A DNA stretch of 64,000 nt, from positions 5,831,087 through 5,895,086 of the forward strand of contig OX442314.1 in NCBI GenBank assembly GCA_949358305.1, read 5' to 3'. Every line of letters begins with the position of its first letter. The stretch's first letter is position 1. A program made the position numbers and the translations under genes. The stretch comes from Strigamia acuminata. Taxonomy: Eukaryota > Arthropoda > Chilopoda > Geophilomorpha > Linotaeniidae. The notes under the pieces were generated by a model. That model worked only from the letters and a program-made list of their open reading frames with translations, had not been told where the DNA came from and searched no databases. Positions 1 to 10,033 of the stretch are shown here, in pieces.

Positions 1-802
1 GGAGCAGACGTCACTTGCATTTCGCTCGAAACATTTAACAATTATTTTTCAGAAATTAGATTACGGAAGCCCGAGAGACGATTAAAAGGCGCAAATCAAA
101 ACGCTTTGGAGACCATGGGAAGTTTTTGGGATGAGATTTCGTATCGCGGAAAGAAAAAACTTACGGAGATATTCGTGGTCAAAGATCTCGGTCGTTCATT
201 GCTGGACGGCGACACATGTGAAGATTTGGGGATCGTGAAACGCGTGCGGAGTATAAAAACGACGGAAACGACTCACACTTCGGTACGACCAGAAATCGAG
301 TATCCAGAGCTTTTTCAAGGTCTTGGGTGCGTTAAAATCCCATACAAAATACGATTACGAGATGGAGCGATTCCGCATGCTCTAACCACACCGCGCCGGG
401 CCCCGATTCCGAAACTAAACGAGATCAAGAAAAGTTTAGACAAAATGTTGCTTTTGGGCGTTATCGTGCCGGTGGACGAGCCAACCGACTGGTGTTCCGG
501 TCTCGTCACAGTTCCGAAACCCGACGGATCCATCCGAATGTGCGTTGACTACGTTCCACTCAACGTTTACATCAAACGAGAAATTTTTCCGATGCCAAAC
601 ACGGAAAATCTATTTGGACGCCTCGGGAAAGCGAAGTATTTTTCGAAATTGGACGCTAACCACGGATTTTGGCAATGCGAATTGGACGAAGAATCGCAAC
701 TCCTCACCACATTCATCACACCATTCGGACGTTTTAAATTCACTCGTTTACCATTCGGCATCGTTGCGGCTCCGGAGGTATTTCAGAAACGGATGACGGA
801 AA
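1..802 (+). pseudogene. pol: Gypsy-U pol, first part: protease end and reverse transcriptase
   Basis: Frame 1 is open from the first base. It begins in the aspartic protease (GADVTC, following the missing catalytic D-T/S), passes a linker, and enters reverse transcriptase: VPKPDGSIRMCVDY, the catalytic motif KYFSKLDANHGFWQ, and TPFGRFKFTRLPFG. It is cut just before the second catalytic motif, which reappears after Copia-T near 7660. Copia-T made a 5-bp duplication GGAAA (798-802 and 7626-7630); element plus one duplicate is 6828 nt, a multiple of three, so both halves are in the same frame. The family makes cDNA from the retrotransposon RNA in cytoplasmic particles. This copy is inactive because of the insertion and later damage. 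Confidence 0.85.
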
Positions 803-1271
803 TGTAGCAGAGGAGTGCGCTCACAGTATGAAATACTGTGTGTGGAAGCGAGTTTAAATGCCGAAACACGGCTAATATGAGCGCAATGACGTGCGCGCAC
901 CTCCAGCGCTTGAAAATGGTGGAAAATAAAGTCACTGCACTCTAAAGTGCTCATATATAGCAAACACAATGTAAAATAAACTAAATGTTTAATAAAAACA
1001 AAAATGCTTACATAATTTGGTCCATTTAGATGGAGAAAATACATGAGTGCTTGCTGGCATGCAAGCGGCCATTGTGATTGTGAAAAACATACATGCACAC
1101 CATCTGGTGTTGATAATAAGTAAACTAATACTAACATGATGCAGGCAGCATTATGCCCAATGTTAAATAATGAAATAAATCCTAATAAATACACTAGGCT
1201 GCATAATGCAGTAATACATTAAGAAATGCGCAAAACAAGTACGGAGGACTGTTTGGCATCGATAAACAACA
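803..1271 (-). repeat. 3' LTR of Copia-T
   Basis: It repeats 7157-7625 almost perfectly. On the plus strand it starts tgtagcagagg and ends aaacaaca, giving TG...CA ends. Open frames within it and its twin are LTR by-products, not genes. Confidence 0.93.
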
Positions 1272-1479
1272 ATTTCCCCCTTCGATGGCAAATAGCCGCA
1301 AAAATAAAGAATAAGTTAAGGGAAAAACTTTAAATGTAACTTTACATAGAATAATAATAATGGAAATAATAATTCGGAACATCGAGCCGGGTACTGTTAT
1401 ATGAATCACTACGGAAGCCCGAAAATTCCCACTGGAACTCGATGATCCTCAAAATTCGGGTAAAACTAAATTAAGAATG

Positions 1480-3633
1480 TCACGATAGGTTGAAATTGAA
1501 AATCCGGGAAATCAGGAGACGCAGTTGAGATGAGCCCAACCATTTGGTAAAAATGTCTGCCACGTTCATTGATCCGGGGACCTTGCGCAATTGGAATGCA
1601 CCTGCTGTGTACCATTCCCGAATCCAATGAAATTTCACTCGGATATGTTTCGTTTTACTGTTCTCCACGTCATTTGATGTGAATTGGATGGAAGAAAGCG
1701 CATCGGAGAACACTAAAGGTGGTGAAGATCTATTCAGCATTGGTACGGAACTGTAGACGTAATCGAGCCAATACAGCTCACGGACGCACTCAACGAGGGC
1801 GACAAACTCCGCCTCCATCGTTGAGCACGCCACGCTGGTTTGTTTACGACAACTCCATCCGATGGGGACGTTTCCAATATAGGCTATATACCCACCGAAA
1901 CTCAAAGAAGTGCTGACTTCGGTGGCCCAGGACGCGTCAGTATATCCCCATAGTTGTCCATTGGAACAATTTGACAGTTCAATTGCGTAATCCAAAGTAT
2001 TGCCTACGTAGCGCACAACCTGCATGAGTGCCTTGATGTGCGTGTGGTTATAGCAATTGTTAAACTGTGACAACATTATCACTGAGAATAATATATCAGG
2101 TCGTGTCCTCGATGCGAGGAAGAGAAGAGAGCCAATTAACGAACGATAAGGAAATTCTGGCAAGTCCTCTTTCGACCCTTTGACGAGCGTCGTTCCTGGT
2201 GTTACTGGGACCTTGATGAGTTTATCGGCGATAATTTCAAATTTCTTGAGAATCTTCTGTATGTATGCACGTTGGATGATGAAGATTCCTTTGGGAGTAC
2301 GGATGAACTCTACACCTAAGAGTTTCGTAATTGGTCCTAAATTCACGACATCGAATTTGGTGCTGATAAGAGCAATTAATTGCGTCAGGATGCCATCCGT
2401 CGCGTGAAATAGTACTATATCATCGACGTATATTAGCATCACGGCGGAAGTTCCGTATATGTACACACAGTTGCATCCTGGTAATCTGCGAAATCCCAAA
2501 TCGCGCAATGTTTGATCCAGTTTTTCAAACCATTGGCGCCCGGACTGGTGGAGTCCATAGAGCGACTTTATCAGGAGCCATACATGATTTGGGTTCGAAC
2601 ATGTCGCACCAGCTGGAATGCGCATATACACCTTATGCGCAAGATCACCGTATAGGTATGCGCACTTCACATCTAAATGCGCGTCCTTCCACCCTTTGAG
2701 GACTACTAATAGGCAGAAAAATAGGCGTATGAGAACAAAGTTGACAACAGGGCTAAAGACTTCATCGTAGTCTACACCTAAAGTTTGGCGAAAGCCCTGT
2801 GCCACTAATCTGGCGCGATATCTGGCTGGTTTGCCTAGAGCATCTTCCTTCAGTTTGAAGAGCCACTTGCACCCTAATATGGTTGTATTTTCCGGTTTTG
2901 GGACCTCTTCATAAACGCCTCTTTTTGCAAAAGTGTCTAACTCTTCATTAATGGCTTCCTGCCATTTGGTCGAATCCGGAAATCTTACAGCCTCTGCGTA
3001 ACTAGTGGGATCACGACGACAAAGGTGCACTCTGGGAAGTGGTTGTGGAAGATCCTCCAATTCATATTCCATATTGCCAAAATAAAACAGTTCAGAATCA
3101 TAAGGAATATTGTTCATGTGACAGAATTCCTCAACTTCACCTCTGGAACGTAATCGGAGTCCCGCTTCTGGGAAATAATAAACATCTGTTTTTAATTTGC
3201 CAGGTTCCTGCACTTTGCGCAAATGTTCCTCTCTTTTCCAGTGTCTACACACTGAATCGCCTCCGACGTAACGCCATTTATAAGCAGTTGCAGCTCCAGT
3301 TGGAGGTGGGCCATCCTGTGCTGCTGGATGTGCTTGAGGTGCATTCCCTCGAGAGCCTCGACGAGCATTCACGAAACGTGGTGGTGAACCCGGTGGTGTT
3401 CCTGGCGGTGTGTGAGTTGGTGTATTACCTGGTGTGATAAGTGGGCTTGGTGCTCGAGATATCACTGGAGAAATTATTGGAGATAGGACAGGTGTTGGAA
3501 TCCTAATTGGAGACCCTGGTGGTGTCCGGGCTTGAGCGCCTGGCGGAGCTGAATCGTCAGTCATAGTCTGTATCGCATTCATCTTCCGAATCCGGAAATT
3601 TGGGCCAATTGGTATATTCCAACTCGTCGTCAA
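1480..3633 (-). CDS. pol: Copia-T pol: reverse transcriptase and RNase H
   Basis: The roughly 700-residue frame begins with a proline-rich linker and then gives the copia-type RT (WQEAINEELDTF near residue 220, the catalytic YVDDIVLF near 400, SLYGLHQSGRQWF) and RNase H (YTDASWA near 560, STMEAEFVAL near 603). These domains copy element RNA into cDNA and remove the RNA strand. The frame overlaps the integrase frame at 3557-3633 and is shifted +1 from it. In intact copia elements, such as X and Y in this window, the same domains follow integrase in one continuous frame. The conventional ATG at the start is therefore not meaningful; the domain is normally part of a polyprotein. Confidence 0.88.
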   Translation of the reverse strand: MTTSWNIPIGPNFRIRKMNAIQTMTDDSAPPGAQARTPPGSPIRIPTPVLSPIISPVISRAPSPLITPGNTPTHTPPGTPPGSPPRFVNARRGSRGNAPQAHPAAQDGPPPTGAATAYKWRYVGGDSVCRHWKREEHLRKVQEPGKLKTDVYYFPEAGLRLRSRGEVEEFCHMNNIPYDSELFYFGNMEYELEDLPQPLPRVHLCRRDPTSYAEAVRFPDSTKWQEAINEELDTFAKRGVYEEVPKPENTTILGCKWLFKLKEDALGKPARYRARLVAQGFRQTLGVDYDEVFSPVVNFVLIRLFFCLLVVLKGWKDAHLDVKCAYLYGDLAHKVYMRIPAGATCSNPNHVWLLIKSLYGLHQSGRQWFEKLDQTLRDLGFRRLPGCNCVYIYGTSAVMLIYVDDIVLFHATDGILTQLIALISTKFDVVNLGPITKLLGVEFIRTPKGIFIIQRAYIQKILKKFEIIADKLIKVPVTPGTTLVKGSKEDLPEFPYRSLIGSLLFLASRTRPDILFSVIMLSQFNNCYNHTHIKALMQVVRYVGNTLDYAIELSNCSNGQLWGYTDASWATEVSTSLSFGGYIAYIGNVPIGWSCRKQTSVACSTMEAEFVALVECVRELYWLDYVYSSVPMLNRSSPPLVFSDALSSIQFTSNDVENSKTKHIRVKFHWIREWYTAGAFQLRKVPGSMNVADIFTKWLGSSQLRLLISRIFNFNLS

Positions 3634-4846
3634 ATCTCACTTGCGGTTGTGAAATGCGCAATGGTTCATAAATTTGCGACGCTTGATGCGTTTGGTCCAA
3701 ATCTGGTCCTGTCCACGGTTCCTGTGGACCTCGATAGTGATTTGAGCGTTTATAGGACTGCCGTTCATCTATTTTGACGTGGATGGACTCGATAACCTTG
3801 TTATCTGTTGGATTCCAGACGCGATAACCTCGCGTTGTCGTGGCGTAGCCGACTAAATAGCCCTCCCAAGCTCGTGGATCCAATTTGTCCCTGCCGGGCG
3901 CTGTATGATGAACCCAGCACTTGGAGCCTAACTTGCGCAGGTGTCTGAGCGAAAGGGCACGTCGTCGCCACAGGATATAGGGCACCTCATTTTTGAGACG
4001 AGAATGAGGACACCGGTTCTTTATATAGGAGAAAGTCACTGCGAATTCTGCCCAAAGTTCATTAGGTAATCCGGTTTCATCTAGTATGGCACGCGTGTAA
4101 TCCGCCATGGTGCGGTTTATTCTTTCCGCTGTGCCATTCATAGCGGGACTATGTGGATTGGTCCTTTGGGCCTGAATTCCGGTCTCTTTTAAATAGCGGT
4201 CAAATTCGTTTGATAAGAATTCCCCTCCTCGGTCTGTTCGGATGGCCTTGACTCGTTTGCCCGTCACTCGTTCAATTCGTGTGACATAGTCCTTAAAGAG
4301 TCCAAACACTTGGGATTTTTGGGCCATCGGAAATATCCAGGCATAGCGCGTGGCGTCATCGATAATCGTTAACACATAACGCGCGCCTCCGTAGGAAGTC
4401 GTTCTTGAAGCTCCCCACACGTCCATGTGTAGGAGATCTAAAGCCTTTGTAGAAATAGGATGTTCATCAGGTTTATGAGAAATGCGCGTTGATTTCGCAA
4501 TTCGACAATGATTACACGAAAGTTCCTTGTTCACTTCTGCCGGTGTCACTCCATAAACTTGGTTATTTCCGGCCAAAAGCTTCATTGCATTGGTATGAAG
4601 GTGACCCAATCTGCTGTGCCATATCCCTGTCGCATCCTTTTTAACCGATGGTGCTGCAACCTTCTTTGCGTTGGTTGGCTTTGAATTCGGTTTTGAATTT
4701 GAATTCGGTTGGGAGATCGGTGGGTTTGCCTTTAATGTCTTGGCAAAGGATGGGACTTGAGGTAACGGATTGGTGGGAGTAGGTACAGGAAGTGTCTTGG
4801 ACTGGGTTACTTTGATTGGTGCAGGCGGAGGAATTTCATTTGGCAA
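3557..4846 (-). CDS. pol: Copia-T pol: integrase
   Basis: The frame holds the GAG-pre-integrase zinc region (WHSRLGHLH near residue 75, CNHC near 110) and the catalytic core with the D-D-E triad (LLHMDVWGAS near 137, IRTDRGGEF near 200, NGTAERINRTM near 235). The C-terminal half has the copia-typical GYLVGYATTTRGYRVWNP. Integrase joins LTR cDNA ends to host DNA in the nucleus. It is +1 relative to gag-protease (overlap 4836-4846) and RT is again +1, so two single-base changes separate it from its neighbours. Catalytic residues are intact. Confidence 0.88.
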   Translation of the reverse strand: MPNEIPPPAPIKVTQSKTLPVPTPTNPLPQVPSFAKTLKANPPISQPNSNSKPNSKPTNAKKVAAPSVKKDATGIWHSRLGHLHTNAMKLLAGNNQVYGVTPAEVNKELSCNHCRIAKSTRISHKPDEHPISTKALDLLHMDVWGASRTTSYGGARYVLTIIDDATRYAWIFPMAQKSQVFGLFKDYVTRIERVTGKRVKAIRTDRGGEFLSNEFDRYLKETGIQAQRTNPHSPAMNGTAERINRTMADYTRAILDETGLPNELWAEFAVTFSYIKNRCPHSRLKNEVPYILWRRRALSLRHLRKLGSKCWVHHTAPGRDKLDPRAWEGYLVGYATTTRGYRVWNPTDNKVIESIHVKIDERQSYKRSNHYRGPQEPWTGPDLDQTHQASQIYEPLRISQPQVRFDDELEYTNWPKFPDSEDECDTDYD

Positions 4847-6305
4847 AGGAGGGAATTCGAGCCGAAAGTTCAGGATTTTTCGACTTTTTCTTTGCTCTTG
4901 GATACTGGATGAAATCCTCTTCTGTCGTGACTAATGTTCGGGTCGGAGCGATTGACTGCGCAATAGGTACATCCACTGTTGACATCAGTGTTGAAGGTGG
5001 GCACAAGCCGTCGACATAGTAAAGGCCGCCCTTTTCTTTGGCCCGAAGCATTGGATGCTTAATGTCGGATTTGTAGACATAAACGTCTCCATTCCAAATA
5101 TGGATGTGATGTTTAGTTTTATCCATTTTTGACACTGAAATCAAATTCGCCTCAAATTTTGGCGCATACAACACATCTTGGAGATTTACGACACATTCTA
5201 CGTTGTTAATCATGGAGATAATCTGGACTTTGCCCTTTCCTAGAACTTCGGAATGTCCTTGACCCAGCGCAATATTAAAAGGCACAACTTTAACAAAGTC
5301 CTGAAACCAAGCCTGGACGTGGCACACATGATCCGTTGCCCCACAATCCACTATCCATTCATGTGATTGCATGAAGTGAATTGTGGGCATTGGTTGAGGC
5401 GCACTGGCGAAAAAGTTCGTTTCCCGTCTTGCGCTGGAATTCCCCCTTGGCCTCGAATCATCACGGTTTGAGTTCTTATTGCGTTTGCGGCTAGAACTTC
5501 TTGGCTTCCTTTGAAGTGAAGCTGTCGGTTGATTTTTGTCATCTCGGCGCGATGGCAAAGGACATTTATTTGCGTAATGACCAAATTCCTGACAATTAAA
5601 ACACTGCACCGAAGATAACGGTCGAGAGGGACGAGAACGATTTCTCCCACGTTGCTGTTTTTCACCAGCATAGGCACGTGGAGATTTAGAATTGTCTATG
5701 TCGCGCGAATTCATAGCTTTGAGTCGCATATGTTCCGCGAGCAATTGTTCAGACACTTTCTTTGGTGTAAATTCTCCTTTGGGCAAGTGATATGTCGTGA
5801 ATGAAATTTGTGAATATTCACGAGGTAATAAGTCCAAGTATTGGTAAGCGTGGTGATCAGACGAAGTTATCTCTCCGATATCCTTCATTTGGCGGACATG
5901 ATAGTCAACGCGTCCTAAGAAGTCGGCCATATCTTCGCCCTGCTCCAGGCGCAAATTCAAAAATTCGCGGCGCATGGCTGCCTGTCGCGCACGAGATGAT
6001 GGCGCATAAATGTTGGCTAAAATGTCCCATGCTTCCTTCGGGGTTTTACAATCATCTAGCGCAGACTTCTTCGCCTCGCTTACAGAACAGTATATTAAGC
6101 CTAATGCCTTGGCTTTACGACGCTTGTACTTCTTTTTCTCTTTGTCCCCAGCTGTTTTAAGGAAATCTTCCTCCTCTTCTTCCGTTACGTGTTCCCACAA
6201 TTCCTCGCTTCGGAGTACCATGCGCATTGAGCGCTGCCAAAGTTCGTAGTTTCCTACGCTAAGGATGGGAAGACGTCCTGGATTTCCGTCTGCGGACTTT
6301 GACAT
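4836..6305 (-). CDS. gag: Copia-T gag and aspartic protease
   Basis: It starts at ATG 6305-6303 and encodes 489 residues. The N-terminal UBN2/retrotran-gag domain (residues about 10-200) builds the particle. A CCHC knuckle CFNCQEFGHYANKCP lies near residue 235 and binds RNA. Near residue 317 is the protease active site, written WIVDCGATDHVC: the usual D-T/S-G is D-C-G here, while copies X and Y have DSG and DTG. The frame ends shortly after the protease in ARIPSFAK and a stop, +1 from the integrase frame. Confidence 0.9.
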   Translation of the reverse strand: MSKSADGNPGRLPILSVGNYELWQRSMRMVLRSEELWEHVTEEEEEDFLKTAGDKEKKKYKRRKAKALGLIYCSVSEAKKSALDDCKTPKEAWDILANIYAPSSRARQAAMRREFLNLRLEQGEDMADFLGRVDYHVRQMKDIGEITSSDHHAYQYLDLLPREYSQISFTTYHLPKGEFTPKKVSEQLLAEHMRLKAMNSRDIDNSKSPRAYAGEKQQRGRNRSRPSRPLSSVQCFNCQEFGHYANKCPLPSRRDDKNQPTASLQRKPRSSSRKRNKNSNRDDSRPRGNSSARRETNFFASAPQPMPTIHFMQSHEWIVDCGATDHVCHVQAWFQDFVKVVPFNIALGQGHSEVLGKGKVQIISMINNVECVVNLQDVLYAPKFEANLISVSKMDKTKHHIHIWNGDVYVYKSDIKHPMLRAKEKGGLYYVDGLCPPSTLMSTVDVPIAQSIAPTRTLVTTEEDFIQYPRAKKKSKNPELSARIPSFAK

Positions 6306-7141
6306 GACGTGGAGTTACGAAACAATCCGTAGCAAAACACACTGGATGGAGAATGGTACAATTGGAGCACTTGACGGTCTCGGTGCACAATATCGCGTAG
6401 CACTACACAAATACGGCGCACTAATCGGAGCACTGTCAAAGCGGATATCAATCGAATTGGGCGACCACTTCTGAAGTGGCCAAATAACCCTAGCCAGCCA
6501 ACACACAGGGGTCCGTTCGCCTGCCTGGAGGCGCGGGAGTACCTGTTGGCCACGGTAAGCACTGGCTAGGAATGAGTTAATGCGGTAGTTCCGACTGGAA
6601 CAGAAGAGCAAAAACTATTCTAAAGGACCCACAAAAACTTAATACGACCTTAAATACTAACAAGCTAATTACGACAACTGAAAAGCAAGTATTAATTAGT
6701 GTGATGAGACGTTGCGCCAATATTCGAGAATCGAAAATGGCGTTGTTGCGCATTTAAAATGCGAAAATCCTGGAAAATCGTCGTAACAACGACCGTACAC
6801 TGTGTACGAGGTCGGGATATCCAATTCGTCGTTCACGCTGTGTAAAGCGGGTTTCCAACGTCGAATCTCGTTGGAAAACGGCGAAAATCTGAAAATAAAT
6901 TGAAATTCGTCTCGAAAATTGCGAAACCCGCAGAAATTCGGACGAAATTAAATGAAAAATTGTAGAGCTGGTCGGGCAGACTACGTGAGAACGTCGGCGT
7001 GTCGTCTCGAACGTTCTAGAGACGAAAATCGTCGCGGAAATCGGCGCAATCTGCAAATAGAAAATTTATCGCAAATTCGCGAATTTCGCGAAAATGGCGA
7101 TAAAAATTAGCGGTTTCGGCGTGCTGCAAGGATAGCAACCA
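6306..7141 (-). other. Copia-T 5' leader
   Basis: About 840 bases between the primer site and gag. I see no conserved coding potential; it should contain the packaging signal and gag leader. Confidence 0.6.
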
Positions 7142-7167
7142 CCCTCTGCTACCACTTGTAGCAGAGG
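7142..7167 (-). other. Copia-T primer-binding site and LTR/PBS palindrome
   Basis: On the minus strand the LTR ends ...CTCTGCTACA at 7157, followed after AG by TGGTAGCAGAGGG (7154-7142), complementary to the 3' end of initiator tRNA-Met as I recall it (CCTCTGCTACCA). The LTR terminus itself resembles that tRNA end, so CCTCTGCTAC (7143-7152) and GTAGCAGAGG (7158-7167) form a perfect 10-bp inverted repeat with a 5-nt loop. Confidence 0.85.
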
Positions 7168-7625
7168 AGTGCGCTCACAGTATGAAATACTGTGTGTGGA
7201 AGCGAGTTTAAATGCCGAAACACGGCTAATATGAGCGCAATGACGTGCGCGCACCTCCAGCGCTTGAAAATGGTGGAAAATAAAGTCACTGCACTCTAAA
7301 GTGCTCATATATAGCAAACACAATGTAAAATAAACTAAATGTTTAATAAAAACGAAAATGCTTACATAATTTGGTCCATTTAGATGGAGAAAATACATGA
7401 GTGCTTGCTGGCATGCAAGCGGCCATTGTGATTGTGAAAAACATACATGCACACCATCTGGTGTTGATAATAAGTAAACTAATACTAACATGATGCAGGC
7501 AGCATTATGCCCAATGTTAAATAATGAAATAAATCCTAATAAATACACTAGGCTGCATAATGCAGTAATACATTAAGAAATGCGCAAAACAAGTACGGAG
7601 GACTGTTTGGCATCGATAAACAACA
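7157..7625 (-). repeat. 5' LTR of Copia-T
   Basis: 469 bp, nearly identical to 803-1271. In element orientation it starts TGTTGTTTATCG and supplies promoter and polyadenylation functions. The 3' target duplication GGAAA follows at 7626-7630. Confidence 0.93.
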
Positions 7626-9874
7626 GGAAATTCTAGAAGGATTAATCGGCGTCCAGTGTAACGTTGACGATATTTTGGTTTACGGAGACACGATCGAGGA
7701 GCACGACGAACGATTACGGGCCGTTTTGAAACGTTTATTTGAAAAAAACGTGACGATGAACAAAGAGAAGTGCGTTTTCGGTGTGACAAGCATCAAGTTT
7801 TTGGGCCATATTATCGATTCGGAAGGGGTACACATCGACGACGATCGAATTGAGGCGATAGCTAAAATGCCTGCGCCACAAAACAAATCGGAACTTCGTA
7901 GTTTTCTCGGTACAATCAATTACTTAGGGCGTTTTATTCCACACCTAGCTACGTTAGCACACCCACTAAACGATTTACTACGAGAGAAAAACGAATATTT
8001 GTGGAGCCCGATACAAAACGAAGCGTTCGAAAAACTGAAACTCGCATTATCAGCAAAACCCGTCCTCGCTTGGTTCGACCCGAAACGAGAAACTGTAATC
8101 TCCTCCGACGCATAAAGTTACGGGGTTGGAGCCGTGTTAAAACAAAAACAAGATAGCGGCGAGTTTCGGCCTATTGCATACGCAGCGAAGACATTCACAT
8201 CGGCTCAAACTAACTGGGCACAGATCGATAAAGAGGGATACGCACTTACCTGGGCATGCGACCGTTTTCAAGATTTTATTACAGGCATCCCGATCCGATT
8301 AGAAACCGATCACAAGCCGCTGGTTCCGATCTTCATGACCAAACCACTCGACGAATTAACCCCGAAACTCCAGAGAATGCGGTTACGACTCCAGCGTCAC
8401 GCCTATACAGTGGTTCACATCGCGGGAAAAGATTTGGGACTCGCCGACGCTCTCTCTCGCCGACCAATCGAAAGAACGGAGGGCGATTACGATCTAGACC
8501 AAGAAATAGTCGCGTACGTACATTTGGTGACCAGATCACTTCCAGCCACGGACGAACGTCTACAACAAATCACGAAAACACAGCAAGAAGACGAAATTTG
8601 CAGACATCTCATCAGATTTTCACAACATTATTGGCCGCCGAAAAACGAAGTTCCCGCACTCGTTAAAGACTATTGGCAACATCGAACGGATCTCACTGTT
8701 GATGACGGAATTTTGCTCAAAGCGTCTCGTATCGTGATTCCGGCGGCTCTCCAGAAGGAAATGTTAGCAAAAATTCACGGCGCCCATCTTGGAATAACTA
8801 AATGCAGAGCCTTGGCAAAACAATCGGTTTGGTGGCCAGGTTTGTCGACGCAGCTCGAAGAATTGATTAAAACCTGTCCCGAATGCATCAAGGAGACGAA
8901 TAATCGACACGAGCCGTTGATGCCATCCGAATTTCCAAAGCGACCATGGCAAAAGATTGCGATGGATTTATTTAAACTGGAGAACAAATGGTATCTCCTC
9001 GTTACCGATTACTTCTCACGATTTCCATTTATTTTTCCGATGACAAGCCTTCACGAGAAAACGACAATAACGCATTTAAAATCTTTATTTTCGGAACAAG
9101 GATCGCCCGAAGTCGTCTACAGCGACAACGGAACACATTTTGGACCATTATTGAATTCGGAATTTCGGACGTTCGCCAAAGAATGGCAGTTTACTCACGT
9201 CACGAGTAGCCCCGGATTTCCTCAAAGTAACGGATTCGTCGAAGCAGCGGTGAAAATCATAAAACGAAGCTTGAAAAAAGCGGATGACGGCTATCGCGCA
9301 CTGCAGCTTTACCGCGCAACTCCTCTTGCAAACGGATTTTCACCAGCCGAACTGCTGAACGGAAGAGCTATTCGAAAATTTGTCAGTCCCTATCATCAGC
9401 TCGAAATTAAATCCGAAAACACCGAACGAATCAACGTTAAGCCAGAAGGAAGAAAACAGACGGAAAACACAGAAAACGAATTACGACAGACACCACGGCG
9501 TACGAGAACTACATCCACTAAAAATCAGCGAAACTGTTTGGATCACCGATCTACGACGCGAAGGACGTATAAAACAACTCGATACATCACCCCGATCATA
9601 CATCGTCGAAACCGATAAGAGAACGATCCGACGGAACCGATTTCACTTGATACCACTTCCCGACATTGCTCCAGCAGCCGAAGACGAAGAGGTAATCTCG
9701 GGAGAAAACGAGGATCAGACGGAGGAAGAGGAGGAAGAAGAAGAAGAATTGATCAACACAGATCACCCGGTAAATCCAGACGAAAGAGTTATTCGCCCCA
9801 ACGCTCCCACAGGATCTCCATATTTTACCAGATCCGGCAGAGAAGTTAAAAGACCGACTCGTACGAATTTGTGA
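7626..9874 (+). pseudogene. pol: Gypsy-U pol, second part: RT end, RNase H, integrase
   Basis: Just after Copia-T the RT catalytic motif VDDILVYGD appears near 7660, then the RT thumb and connection. A TAA at 8113-8115 stops the frame inside the RNase H motif, right after SSDA; the frame reopens at once and runs to about 9450. Integrase follows: zinc region HLGITKCRALAKQSVWW...CPEC near 8780-8885, catalytic MDLFK near 8960, SDNGTHFG near 9120, and GFVEAAVKI near 9230. Between about 9430 and 9480 the frame slips; the true C-terminus (KISETVWITDLRREGRI, then an acidic Glu-rich tail) continues in another frame to the stop at 9872-9874. A nonsense and a frameshift mutation mark this copy as dead. 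Confidence 0.85.
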
Positions 9875-9890
9875 GCTTGAAAAAGGGAGA

Positions 9891-10033
9891 TGTGTAATTG
9901 GCTAATTGTATTTACGTCATACGAACGTATGACGTATCCCGACATATATAAATTGTACTTGTACTTATAATAAATCACTTGTTAGTTAGACTTCACACTG
10001 ACCTGTCATTCATTCGTCATTCCTGATAACACA
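9891..10033 (+). repeat. 3' LTR of Gypsy-U (143 bp)
   Basis: It starts tgtgtaattgg directly after the polypurine tract at 9880-9890 and ends gataacaca where similarity to DEG/ENaC paralogue B begins. It has a TATA-like tatataaa at 9945-9952 and aataaa near 9969. With no second LTR in view, the 3' boundary rests on the paralogue comparison. Confidence 0.75.
9913..9936 (+). promoter_or_regulatory. CRE-like palindrome in Gypsy-U LTR
   Basis: TACGTCATACG, two bases, CGTATGACGTA: perfect 11-bp arms, each with a TGACGT half-site of the kind bound by bZIP (CREB/ATF) factors. It lies about 10 bp upstream of the TATA-like box, as expected for a promoter element. Confidence 0.5.

Larger units (their letters stand above)
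803..7625 (-). mobile_element. Copia-T: complete Ty1/copia retrotransposon
   Basis: Two 469-bp LTRs (803-1271 and 7157-7625) flank gag-protease, integrase and RT-RNase H in the order typical of Ty1/copia, all on the minus strand. Perfect 5-bp target duplications GGAAA lie at 798-802 and 7626-7630. The primer site matches the 3' end of initiator tRNA-Met, and a polypurine tract (GAAGGGGGAAAT on the minus strand) precedes the 3' LTR. The one LTR difference I found is at about 1000 versus 7354 (a/g). The coding region is split into three frames by two +1 shifts, so this young copy is probably non-autonomous unless the shifts are assembly errors. Confidence 0.93.
1..10033 (+). mobile_element. Gypsy-U: 5'-truncated Ty3/gypsy retrotransposon, host of Copia-T
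   Basis: The element enters from the left edge inside its protease and runs through RT, RNase H and integrase to a polypurine tract (aaaaagggaga) and a 3' LTR at 9891-10033. Copia-T interrupts RT at 803-7625. The 5' LTR, primer site and gag lie outside the window. Pol carries an in-frame stop and a frameshift, so this copy is dead. Its 3' end abuts coding sequence of DEG/ENaC locus A, which continues at 10034 in the frame expected from paralogue B, so the element landed in an exon. Confidence 0.85.

Noticed and set aside
748-1194. Open frame of 148 codons in the Copia-T LTR, repeated at 7066-7548
   Set aside because: It is contained in both LTRs, has no recognisable domain and no start context; it reflects LTR base composition.
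3557-4846. Programmed +1 frameshifting in Copia-T
   Set aside because: No recognisable slip site at either border, and copias X and Y use one frame; mutation or sequence error is simpler.
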